Of a stretch of 64,000 nucleotides of DNA, positions 32,745 through 39,870 are shown one piece after another. The stretch is from JAAYBF01 sp963716445. GTDB lineage: Bacteria; Actinomycetota; Thermoleophilia; Solirubrobacterales; Thermoleophilaceae. Below the pieces are notes generated by a model. The model was given only the letters and a program-made list of their open reading frames with translations. It did not search any database and had not been told where the DNA came from. The stretch covers positions 930,001 to 994,000 of the forward strand of contig OY970313.1 of NCBI GenBank assembly GCA_963716445.1, in the 5' to 3' direction. How positions within the stretch are numbered: the stretch's first letter is position 1; the number at the start of each line of letters is the position of its first letter. A program made the position numbers and the translations under genes.

Positions 32745-34394
32745 GTGGCGGACGCGTCCCCGTCCTCCGGAGGGGTCGTCGACACTTCCCCCGCCGCCCA
32801 GGTCACGGGGACCGACCCGTCCGGGGCGGCGGAGCTCGACGCCTCGAGCGAGGTCCGGCAGGACGAGGTCGTCGTCCTCGACTACGGCGGTCAGTACTCG
32901 CAGCTGATCGCGCGCCGCGTCCGCGAGTGCGGCGTGTTCAGCGAGCTGCTGCCCCACTACGTCGGCATCGAGGAGATCCGCAAGCGTGCTCCGCGCGGCC
33001 TGATCCTGTCGGGCGGGCCGGCCTCGGTCTACGCCGACGACGCCCCGACCCTCGATCCGGAGCTGCTCGATCTCGGCGTCCCGGTGCTCGGCATCTGCTA
33101 CGGCATGCAGGCCATGGTCCAGCGCCTCGGCGGCCGCGTCGAGGCGGCCGACGTCGGCGAGTTCGGCCGCTCACGGCTCACCGTCCACGAGCCCGGCCGC
33201 CTGCTCGCCGAGCTGCCGGTCGAGCAGAGCTGTTGGATGAGTCACCGGGACACCGTCTACGAGCCGCCCCCCGGCGCGGTCGCGCTCGCCTCGTCGACCG
33301 AGTCGCCGGTCGCGGCGTTCGAGGACACCGCCCGCGGCCTGTACGGCATCCAGTTCCACCCGGAGGTCGTCCACACCCCGTACGGCACGCAGATCTTGAC
33401 CCGCTTCCTCGAGGACGTCTGCGGCTGCGACATGGCCTGGAACGCCGCCTCGGTCGCCGAGGAGCAGATCCGCCGGATCCGCGAGCAGGTCGGCGACGGC
33501 AAGGTCGTCTGCGGCCTGTCGGGCGGGGTCGACTCGTCGGTCGCCGCGCTGCTCGTCCACCGGGCGATCGGTGACCAGCTCACCTGCGTCTTCGTCGACC
33601 ACGGGCTGATGCGCAGGAACGAGGCCGAGCAGGTCGTCAGCGCCTTCCGCGACCACTTCAAGGTGCCGCTGGTGGCGGTCGAGGCGGAGGAGCGCTTCCT
33701 CGCCCGGCTGGAGGGGCTCACCGACCCCGAGGCCAAGCGCAAGGCGATCGGCGGTGAGTTCATCCGCGTCTTCGAGGAGGAGGCGGCCAAGCTCGGCGAC
33801 GCCGACTATCTCGTCCAGGGCACGCTCTACTCGGACGTCATCGAGTCGGGCGGCGGCGCCGGTGCGGCGACGATCAAGTCGCACCACAACGTCGGCGGCC
33901 TACCCGAGGACCTCCAGTTCGAGCTCGTCGAGCCGCTGCGCACCCTCTTCAAGGACGAGGTTCGCAAGGTCGGGATCGAGCTCGGCCTGCCCGAGCGGCT
34001 GGTCTGGCGCCAGCCGTTCCCGGGCCCCGGCCTCGGCATCCGGATCGTCGGAGGGGAGGTCACCAAGGAGCGCCTCGAGATCCTGCGCGACGCCGACTTC
34101 GTCCTCCAGGAGGAGATCCGCGCCGCGGGCCTCTACCGCGAGCTGTGGCAGTCCTTCTGCGTGCTCCCGGGCGATCTGCGCACGGTCGGCGTTCAGGGCG
34201 ACGAGCGGACCTACGGCTACGTCGTCGTGATCCGCGCGGTCACCAGCGACGACGCCATGACCGCCGACTGGGCTCGCCTGCCCTACGACCTGCTCGAGCG
34301 CGTCGCCTCGCGGATGATCAACGAGATCCGCCAGGTCAACCGCGTGGTCCTCGACATCACTTCGAAACCGCCGGGCACGATCGAGTGGGAGTGA
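32745..34394 (+). CDS. guaA: GMP synthase (glutamine-hydrolysing)
   Basis: A 549-residue enzyme aminating XMP to GMP. The class I glutaminase domain (about 43-235) has GGQYSQLIARRV, the nucleophile Cys in VLGICYGMQ and the His-Glu pair in GIQFHPEV. The ATP pyrophosphatase loop is GLSGGVDSSVAA and the dimerisation domain ends with the usual KPPGTIEWE. About 40 residues of low-complexity N-terminal extension are unusual and may mean a later start. GTG 32745 directly abuts guaB3. An IS630 copy is inserted 5 bp downstream. Confidence 0.94.
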   Translation: MADASPSSGGVVDTSPAAQVTGTDPSGAAELDASSEVRQDEVVVLDYGGQYSQLIARRVRECGVFSELLPHYVGIEEIRKRAPRGLILSGGPASVYADDAPTLDPELLDLGVPVLGICYGMQAMVQRLGGRVEAADVGEFGRSRLTVHEPGRLLAELPVEQSCWMSHRDTVYEPPPGAVALASSTESPVAAFEDTARGLYGIQFHPEVVHTPYGTQILTRFLEDVCGCDMAWNAASVAEEQIRRIREQVGDGKVVCGLSGGVDSSVAALLVHRAIGDQLTCVFVDHGLMRRNEAEQVVSAFRDHFKVPLVAVEAEERFLARLEGLTDPEAKRKAIGGEFIRVFEEEAAKLGDADYLVQGTLYSDVIESGGGAGAATIKSHHNVGGLPEDLQFELVEPLRTLFKDEVRKVGIELGLPERLVWRQPFPGPGLGIRIVGGEVTKERLEILRDADFVLQEEIRAAGLYRELWQSFCVLPGDLRTVGVQGDERTYGYVVVIRAVTSDDAMTADWARLPYDLLERVASRMINEIRQVNRVVLDITSKPPGTIEWE

Positions 34395-34398
34395 GTAA

Positions 34399-35478
34399 CT
34401 AGTGACCTGAGTCATTGATCCGTTGGCAGTAGGAGGCGAGGCTGTCGAGGATGTCGTCGGCGGTCTTGTGCCAGACGTAGGGTTTGGGGTCGTCGTTCCA
34501 GTTGGCGATCCAGGTTTTGATCGAGGCGGTGAGGTCGCGGACCGAGCGGTGGGAGCTGCGTTTGATCCACTTGGTGGTTAGTTCGGCGAACCAGCGCTCG
34601 ACGAGGTTGAGCCAGGAGCTGTAGGTCGGCGTGAAGTGCAGGGTGAAGCGGGGGTGGCGGGCAAGCCAATGTCGGATCTGCGGCGTCTTGTGGGTCGAGG
34701 AGTTGTCGAGCACGACGTGGACGTCGAGGCCTTCGGGGACCGAGCGCTCGATCAAGTTGAGGAACTTGCGGAACTCCTCGGCGCGGTGTCGGGGCGTCAT
34801 CTCGGCGATCACTTTCCCGGAGGCGGTGTCGAGGGCGGCGTAGAGGTTGGTGGTGCCGTTGCGGACGTAGTCGTGGGTCTGGCGCTCGGGCACGCCCGGC
34901 ATCAGCGGCAGGATCGGCGCCGAGCGCTCCAGTGCCTGGATCTGGGACTTCTCATCGACGCAGAGGACGACCGCCGCTTCGGGCGGGTTGAGGTAGAGCC
35001 CGACGATGTCTCTGACTTTGTCGACGAACTGCGGGTCGGGCGAGAGCTTGAAGTGCTCTGAGCGATGCGGCTTGAGCCCGAAGGCGCGCCAGATGCGGCT
35101 GATCGCGGTCTGGTTGAGGCCGGTCGCCTCGGCCATCTGGCGGGTCGACCAGTGAGTCGCGTTCGGCGGGCTCTCCTCCAGCGTCTTGACGATCACCCGC
35201 TCGACCTCTGCGTCGGTGATCTTGCGTGGCTGGCCGGGCCGCGGCTCATCGTGCAGTCCGTCGAAGCCCCGCTTGGCAAAACGCCCGCGCCAGCGCCCCA
35301 CCGTCTGTGTGCTGCAGCCCAAGCGGGCCGCGATCTCCTTGCTTTGCTCGCCCTCGGCCGCCGCCAGAACGATCCGGCAGCGCAGTGCCAGGGCCTGGGC
35401 GCTCTTCGGCCGCCTGGCCCAGCGCTCCAGCACCTCCCGGTCGGACTCGCTCAGCGTCACATCCACACGGCGGGGCAT
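34399..35478 (-). CDS. IS630-family transposase
   Basis: 359 residues, intact. N-terminal helix-turn-helix regions (SKEIAARLGCSTQTVGRWRGRFA and the following winged helix) bind the ends; the DDE catalytic residues are in VLCVDEKSQIQAL, VVLDNSSTHKTP and NLVERWFAELT. Start ATG 35478 has a GGAGG site 5 nt upstream; ATG 35490 is an alternative. The frame runs through the terminal inverted repeat to the very end of the element, and its stop codon TAG is made of the duplicated TA plus the adjoining genomic base. Confidence 0.92.
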   Translation of the reverse strand: MPRRVDVTLSESDREVLERWARRPKSAQALALRCRIVLAAAEGEQSKEIAARLGCSTQTVGRWRGRFAKRGFDGLHDEPRPGQPRKITDAEVERVIVKTLEESPPNATHWSTRQMAEATGLNQTAISRIWRAFGLKPHRSEHFKLSPDPQFVDKVRDIVGLYLNPPEAAVVLCVDEKSQIQALERSAPILPLMPGVPERQTHDYVRNGTTNLYAALDTASGKVIAEMTPRHRAEEFRKFLNLIERSVPEGLDVHVVLDNSSTHKTPQIRHWLARHPRFTLHFTPTYSSWLNLVERWFAELTTKWIKRSSHRSVRDLTASIKTWIANWNDDPKPYVWHKTADDILDSLASYCQRINDSGH

Positions 35479-35559
35479 GAGGCCTCCCATCGTCGCTTGC
35501 GATGGCGACGACTTCGACGCCGACCAGAGCTATGCCTGCGATCTAATGACTCAGGTCAC
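34402..35559 (-). mobile_element. IS630-family insertion sequence, complete, 1158 bp
   Basis: Terminal inverted repeats GTGACCTGAGTCATT at both ends (34402-34416; 35545-35559 inverted), flanked by TA at 34400-34401 and 35560-35561, the target duplication of this family. It encodes one intact transposase. The element sits between the guaA stop (34394) and the cupin stop (35564-35566); removing it and one TA leaves 10 bp between these convergent genes, so insertion disrupted neither. Codon use is less GC-rich than in flanking genes. Confidence 0.93.
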
Positions 35560-35563
35560 TAGG

Positions 35564-35956
35564 TCAGGATGGCCAGAAGGCGTCGACCTTCTCGATCTCG
35601 CCGTCGTAGATGTCGGCCTTGACGGAGGTGATGATGAGGATTGCGTCTTGGTCGGAGTCGTTGTGGACGCTGCGGGGAGTGTCGGGCGCGACGCGGATGG
35701 CTGTGCCGGGAGAGGCTTCGAGGACCTCGTCGCCGAGCTTGAAGGTGAGTGTGCCCTCGAGGACGAGGTAGAGCTCCTCCTGGGTCCGGTGACGGTGTCC
35801 GTAGCTGCCGCGGCCGCCGGTTCCTGGCGGCATTCGCCGATAGGTCAGGGCCGACTGCTCGGCCTCCAGCGACGCGGTGAGGAAGCGCATCTCGCCCGGA
35901 TAGTCGCCGAGGACGTCGGGCGCGTCCTCCAAGGAGATGACCGTGTATCCACTCAT
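35564..35956 (-). CDS. Cupin-domain protein
   Basis: A 130-residue single cupin beta-barrel. The metal-site motif is GHRHRTQEELYLVLEG (G-x-H-x-H-x(n)-E) with the second His in APDTPRSVHND, so a mononuclear metal centre is likely. Substrate or regulatory role unknown. It is the last gene before the IS insertion, which starts 2 bp beyond its stop. ATG 35956 has no clear ribosome site. Confidence 0.8.
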   Translation of the reverse strand: MSGYTVISLEDAPDVLGDYPGEMRFLTASLEAEQSALTYRRMPPGTGGRGSYGHRHRTQEELYLVLEGTLTFKLGDEVLEASPGTAIRVAPDTPRSVHNDSDQDAILIITSVKADIYDGEIEKVDAFWPS

Positions 35957-35982
35957 GCGGCAACGCTAGCCGCAAACGCCGT

Positions 35983-36840
35983 CTAGGACCAGCTGTCCCA
36001 GGCCTTCAGCGCGCGCAGCGGATCGATCGGGCGGCCGCCCTCGTACCAGCCGGGCGCGGCCCACAGCTCGAAGTGCAGGTGGCAGCCACGGGCGTTGCCG
36101 GAGTCCCCGACCGAGCCGATCCGCTGGCCGGTGGCGACCGTGTCGCCCTTGGCGAAGGGAGTGCGCGCGGTCAGGTGCATGTAGCCGTAGTCCATGTCGG
36201 TGCCGTCGCCGTCGATCACGACGTAGTGGCCAGCGGCGGCGTGATAGCCGCGCAACTGCACCTTTCCGCCGCGGGCGGCGACCAGCGGGGTGCCGCAGTC
36301 GGCGAAGACGTCATGGCCTTCGTGGCTGTGGCCGGCGCGGCCGCTGCCGAACCTCGCTCCGGCGCCGCCGAAGTCGTGGGGACCGCGCACCGGGAAGACG
36401 TGGCTCTTGCTGGCAAGCGCTTCCGGCGGCAGGGGCGGCAGGATGTCGATCGGCGGGGTGGGGGGAGAGTCGACGGCGGCCGCGGTTCGCACGGACACCG
36501 GACCGCTGATCGCCTTCGCGGGCACGCGCACGTCGACGCTGCGGGCGCTGCGGGGACGCGCTCCCGTCGCGACGTCGTCGGCAAGGCCGGCGCCGCCGTG
36601 GAAGACCGCCTTCGTGACCTTCGCCAGCGAGCGGCCCGAGATCTTCACGGTGCTGCCGGCCTGCACGCGGCGCTCGGCGGCGCAGCGGCGCAGGCACGCG
36701 ACCTTGCGGATCTGCGGCGTCTCGACGAAGACGAGTCCGCCGGCGGACGAGTCCCCGGAGCCGGCGCTGGCGGTCGCCGAGAATCCCGCCAGCGAGGCGG
36801 TGAGCGCGACGGCGATGGCGCAGACACGGATCGGCGGCAC
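35983..36840 (-). CDS. Secreted M23-family peptidoglycan endopeptidase
   Basis: A 285-residue exported zinc peptidase. Signal peptide about 1-27 (cut near ASA-GS). Residues about 45-120 form an Ig-like or IPT-type region (VKISGRSLAKVTKAVF). The C-terminal LytM/M23 domain (about 150-280) has zinc ligands in HEGHDVFADCG (H-x(3)-D) and GCHLHFELW (H-x-H), so it is expected to be active on wall cross-bridges. Start is GTG 36840. The leader carries a c-di-AMP riboswitch, so expression should fall when c-di-AMP is high, as for actinobacterial wall hydrolases. Confidence 0.88.
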   Translation of the reverse strand: MPPIRVCAIAVALTASLAGFSATASAGSGDSSAGGLVFVETPQIRKVACLRRCAAERRVQAGSTVKISGRSLAKVTKAVFHGGAGLADDVATGARPRSARSVDVRVPAKAISGPVSVRTAAAVDSPPTPPIDILPPLPPEALASKSHVFPVRGPHDFGGAGARFGSGRAGHSHEGHDVFADCGTPLVAARGGKVQLRGYHAAAGHYVVIDGDGTDMDYGYMHLTARTPFAKGDTVATGQRIGSVGDSGNARGCHLHFELWAAPGWYEGGRPIDPLRALKAWDSWS

Positions 36841-36860
36841 TGGCTGGACTGCCTCCCTTT

Positions 36861-37024
36861 CTCCGGCCTACGGGGTTAGCTGACGGGCTCGCGCCGAAAG
36901 AGCGGCGCTACGGCGGCGACCGAGCGGTCGCCTTCGATTCGCCCCTTTGGGGTCCGAGGACGCCCAAATGGTTCCCCCGCTCCCCATTGGCCCTGTACCG
37001 CTCGCCTCCGGGGACTCGGCAGGC
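36861..37024 (-). ncRNA. c-di-AMP riboswitch (ydaO-yuaA class)
   Basis: The minus-strand leader of the M23 peptidase contains the conserved blocks of the ydaO motif in order: GGGGGAACC (36978-36970), GGGGCGAATC (36945-36936) and CCGTCAGCTAACCCCGTAG (36886-36868). The ends can pair to form P1 (GCCT at 37024 with AGGC near 36867). A 7-bp hairpin GGCGACC/GGTCGCC (36915-36932) is the variable arm. This class usually turns off genes for wall hydrolases and osmotic functions on binding c-di-AMP. The GTG start lies about 20 nt beyond the aptamer. Confidence 0.9.
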
Positions 37025-37038
37025 TTGAAACTCGCGGC

Positions 37039-37044
37039 AGCATA
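37039..37044 (-). promoter_or_regulatory. -10 box of the riboswitch/M23 transcript
   Basis: TATGCT on the minus strand, placing the RNA 5' end about 7-8 nt before the P1 stem of the riboswitch. Confidence 0.45.
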
Positions 37045-37200
37045 GCCAAGCGTCCGGTCGGGTGGCGGACGACGGCCTCGTCGCGTCGGGCGCTCGCGCG
37101 AAGCGGGACGTTTGGCGACGCTTGTGGCACACTGTGCGGCCGGTTGCGCCGGATTCGGGGCTCTCACGAGCCGCGACGGCTGGCGGCGACCGTCTCACGC
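37045..37200 (+). other. Divergent gap upstream of rplM
   Basis: Together with the riboswitch this completes a 360-bp gene-free stretch. The part nearest rplM contains TTGGCG and CTTGTGGCACACTGTGC around 37114-37138, the likely rplM promoter area, and a leader of about 60 nt. I see no convincing L13-leader structure and no ribosome site better than GGCGGCGACC. Confidence 0.35.
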
Positions 37201-37635
37201 ATGAAGACCTACGTAGCCACCCCCGAGAACCGCGAGCGCGAGTGGCTCGTCGTCGACGCGACGGGCAAGACGCTCGGCCGTCTCGCGACGCAGATCGCGG
37301 ACAGGCTGCGCGGCAAGCACAAGCCCGAGTACACGCCGCATTGCGACGTCGGCGACTTCGTCGTCGTGATCAACGCCGAGAAGGTCGCGGTCACCGGTCG
37401 CAAGCGCGAGAGCAAGCTCTACTACCGCCATTCCGGCTATCCGGGTGGCCTCAAGACCCGCACGTTCGCCGAGATGCTCGAGCGGCGCCCCGAGGAGCCG
37501 ATCCGGCTCGCCGTCAAGGGCATGCTGCCGCGCAACCGGCTCGCGCGCGCCCAGCTGCGCAAGCTGAAGATCTACGCGGGGCCCGAGCATCCGCATGCCG
37601 CGCAGCAGCCCAAGCCGATGGAGATCGAGGACTGA
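37201..37635 (+). CDS. rplM: 50S ribosomal protein L13
   Basis: 144 residues of the universal L13 family: WLVVDATGKTLGRLATQIADRLRGKHK at the N-terminus, VVVINAEKVAVTGRK, YYRHSGYPGGLK and the end of the core AVKGMLPRNRLARAQLRKLKIYAG. It is the early-assembling large-subunit protein and is paired with rpsI as in nearly all bacteria; the two overlap by one base (TGATG). The start ATG 37201 matches the usual L13 N-terminus (MKTY). Confidence 0.95.
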   Translation: MKTYVATPENREREWLVVDATGKTLGRLATQIADRLRGKHKPEYTPHCDVGDFVVVINAEKVAVTGRKRESKLYYRHSGYPGGLKTRTFAEMLERRPEEPIRLAVKGMLPRNRLARAQLRKLKIYAGPEHPHAAQQPKPMEIED

Positions 37636-38483
37636 TGGCCGACGAGGAGCGCGAGGACACCCCGCAGGACGACACGACGCCGGAGGAGCCGACAGCCGAG
37701 CAGCCCGCGGCCGAGGAGCCTGCAGCGGAGGATTTGCCGGCGGAGGAGCCGCCTGCCGAGGAGCCGCCTGCCGAGGAGGCCGCACCCGCCGAGCCGGAGG
37801 CCGAGGGCGAGACGACTGAGGGTGAGGCTGCCGAGGAGAAGCCGGCGGAGCGGCCCAAGCCGAAGCGCGACCGCAAGAAGGACTCCAAGGACAAGGAGCC
37901 GGAGGTCATTCCCGGCGCGCACCTCGAGCCCGACCTCGTGCTGGAGGAGGATGCCCGCAAGGAGGAGCTCGACGAGTACGCGCCGGTCGACGCGACCGGG
38001 GAGCCGGTCGCCGAGGGAGAGGTGGCCGAGCCGACGTCCGACGAGGACGAGGAGGAGGCGCCCGCGCCGCTGAACGCGGTGCTGGACCTCGCCGCCGACG
38101 CTCGCTATCAGGCGACGGGCAAGCGCAAGAGCGCCGTCGCCCGCGTGACGCTGAAGCCCGGCACCGGCCAGTACGTCGTCAACGGCAAGAGCCTCGACGA
38201 GTACTTCCCGCGCGCGACGCTGCAGACGCAGGCCCGCCGCCCGCTCGAGATCGTCGCCCAGCAGGAGCGCATGGACGTGGTCGCGAAGATCCACGGCGGC
38301 GGCGTCTCGGCTCAGGCCGGCGCGCTGCGCCACGGGATCACGAAGGCGCTGGTCGAGGCCGACCCGAACCTGCGCGGGGAGCTCAAGCGGCGCGGCTTCC
38401 TGACGCGCGATCCGCGCGTCAAGGAGCGCAAGAAGGCCGGCCTCAAGAAGGCCCGCAAGCGCCCGCAGTTCTCGAAGCGCTAG
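37635..38483 (+). CDS. rpsI: 30S ribosomal protein S9 with long acidic N-terminal extension
   Basis: Residues about 157-282 are a complete S9 (RYQATGKRKSAVARV, GGGVSAQAGALRHGITKAL, the basic tail KKARKRPQFSKR that reaches the P site). Before it lie about 155 extra residues: Pro-Ala-Glu repeats (PAEEP units, 30-70), a Lys/Arg patch (73-87) and a second acidic stretch ending EDEEEAPAP. Most S9 proteins are about 130 residues; actinobacterial ones have shorter extensions. The frame continues unbroken from the ATG that overlaps the rplM stop and no internal start with a ribosome site is evident, so the extension is probably translated. Confidence 0.93.
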   Translation: MADEEREDTPQDDTTPEEPTAEQPAAEEPAAEDLPAEEPPAEEPPAEEAAPAEPEAEGETTEGEAAEEKPAERPKPKRDRKKDSKDKEPEVIPGAHLEPDLVLEEDARKEELDEYAPVDATGEPVAEGEVAEPTSDEDEEEAPAPLNAVLDLAADARYQATGKRKSAVARVTLKPGTGQYVVNGKSLDEYFPRATLQTQARRPLEIVAQQERMDVVAKIHGGGVSAQAGALRHGITKALVEADPNLRGELKRRGFLTRDPRVKERKKAGLKKARKRPQFSKR

Positions 38484-38489
38484 CCAAGC

Positions 38490-39812
38490 GTGGGGGCGCT
38501 GTTCGGCACCGACGGTGTCCGCGGCGCCGCGGGCGACGTCCTGACGGCCGAGCTGGCGCTGGCGCTCGGGCGCGCGGCGACGGCGACCGCCTGGAACGGC
38601 GCCGACGCGGCTCCCCAGGTGCTGATCGTCCGCGACACCCGCGAGTCGGGTGAGATGCTCGAGTCTGCGCTGGCGGCCGGCGTGGCCGCGGCCGGCGGCC
38701 ACGCCCTGCTCGGCGGCGTGCTGCCGACCCCCGGCGCCGCGCTGCTGACGCGGCGCCACGGCTTCGACCTCGCGGCCGTCGTCTCGGCGTCCCACAATCC
38801 GTACGCCGACAACGGGATCAAGTTCTTCGGCCCCGACGGGACCAAGATCTCCGACGAGCGCGAGGCGCTCGTCGAGGCGCTCGTCGGCGGTGAGCCGGCA
38901 CCGCCGCGACCGATCGGGAGGATCCGCGAGCTGCACGGCGCCGCTGGCGACTACCTGCGCGAGCTCGAGCTGCGCTTCGGCGATCTCGACCTCACCGGCC
39001 GCCGAGTGCTGCTGGACTGCGCCAACGGCGCGACCCACTTCATCGCGCCCGAGATCTTCCGCCGTCTCGGCGCCGACGTCGAGGCGGTGGCGGTCGAGCC
39101 GGACGGGCGCAACATCAACGACGGCTGCGGGTCGACGCACGTCGAGGCGCTCGCCGAGCGACTCGCCGGCGGCGACTTCGACATCGCCTTCGCCTTCGAC
39201 GGCGACGGCGACCGGATGCTCGCGGTCGACCGCGACGGCGAGGTCGTCGACGGCGACGAGCTGATCGCGCTCGTCGCGCTCTACCTGCGCGCGGCGGGGC
39301 GGTTGCCCGGCGAGGGTGTCGCGGTCACGGTGATGACCAACTACGGCTTCCATGCGGCGATGCGCGAGGCGGGGATCGAGGTCGCCGTGACGCCGGTCGG
39401 TGACCGCCACGTGCTCGCCGAGCTGCTGCGTCGCGGCTGGGCGCTCGGCGGCGAGCAGTCCGGCCACATCATCGAGACCGGCTTCGTCCCGTCAGGCGAC
39501 GGAACGGCCGCCGCGCTGCTGGCGCTCGAGGCGCTCGGCGCGCGCGACCTGTCCGAGCGGGACGGTATGCGCAAGCTGCCGCAGCGGCTGGTCAACGTCA
39601 CCGTGCGCGATCGCGAGGCGCTCGAGGGAGCGACGGCCGTATGGGAGGCCGTCGAGGCCGAGTCGAGCGGGCTCGACGGCCGCGGCCGGGTCCTGGTGCG
39701 GCCGTCCGGGACCGAGCCGCTGGTGCGCGTGATGGTCGAGGCGCCCGACGACGGCGAGTGCGCCGCGGTCGCGGGGCGCCTGGTGAGCGTGGTCGAGCGC
39801 GAGCTGGGCTGA
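38490..39812 (+). CDS. glmM: Phosphoglucosamine mutase
   Basis: A 440-residue enzyme converting glucosamine 6-phosphate to glucosamine 1-phosphate for UDP-GlcNAc. FGTDGVRG near the N-terminus, phosphoserine loop VSASHNPYADNGIKFF (Ser101), metal loop FDGDGDRM, sugar loop GGEQSGHII and the phosphate-binding RPSGTEPLVRV are all present. GTG 38490 follows rpsI by 6 nt, so it is probably in the rplM-rpsI operon. glmS is next, a logical pairing. Confidence 0.94.
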   Translation: MGALFGTDGVRGAAGDVLTAELALALGRAATATAWNGADAAPQVLIVRDTRESGEMLESALAAGVAAAGGHALLGGVLPTPGAALLTRRHGFDLAAVVSASHNPYADNGIKFFGPDGTKISDEREALVEALVGGEPAPPRPIGRIRELHGAAGDYLRELELRFGDLDLTGRRVLLDCANGATHFIAPEIFRRLGADVEAVAVEPDGRNINDGCGSTHVEALAERLAGGDFDIAFAFDGDGDRMLAVDRDGEVVDGDELIALVALYLRAAGRLPGEGVAVTVMTNYGFHAAMREAGIEVAVTPVGDRHVLAELLRRGWALGGEQSGHIIETGFVPSGDGTAAALLALEALGARDLSERDGMRKLPQRLVNVTVRDREALEGATAVWEAVEAESSGLDGRGRVLVRPSGTEPLVRVMVEAPDDGECAAVAGRLVSVVERELG

Positions 39813-39831
39813 CGCCGGGATTGCGACTCGA

Positions 39832-39852
39832 CCGTCCCGCGGCGCGGGACGG
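39832..39852 (+). terminator. 9-bp hairpin between glmM and glmS
   Basis: CCGTCCCGC, loop GGC, GCGGGACGG: a perfect 9-bp stem ending 18 nt before the glmS ATG. It may end glmM transcripts; a TACCCT box (39854-39859) immediately after it could start a separate glmS transcript with almost no leader. Confidence 0.5.
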
Positions 39853-39870
39853 TTACCCTCTTCTTCCCTC

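Noticed and set aside
37045..37200. L13 leader regulatory RNA before rplM
   Set aside because: No structure resembling the Firmicutes L13 leader could be drawn; only the promoter area is evident.
39813..39870. glmS ribozyme upstream of glmS
   Set aside because: Only 58 nt separate glmM and glmS and the sequence lacks the ribozyme core; only a simple hairpin is present.
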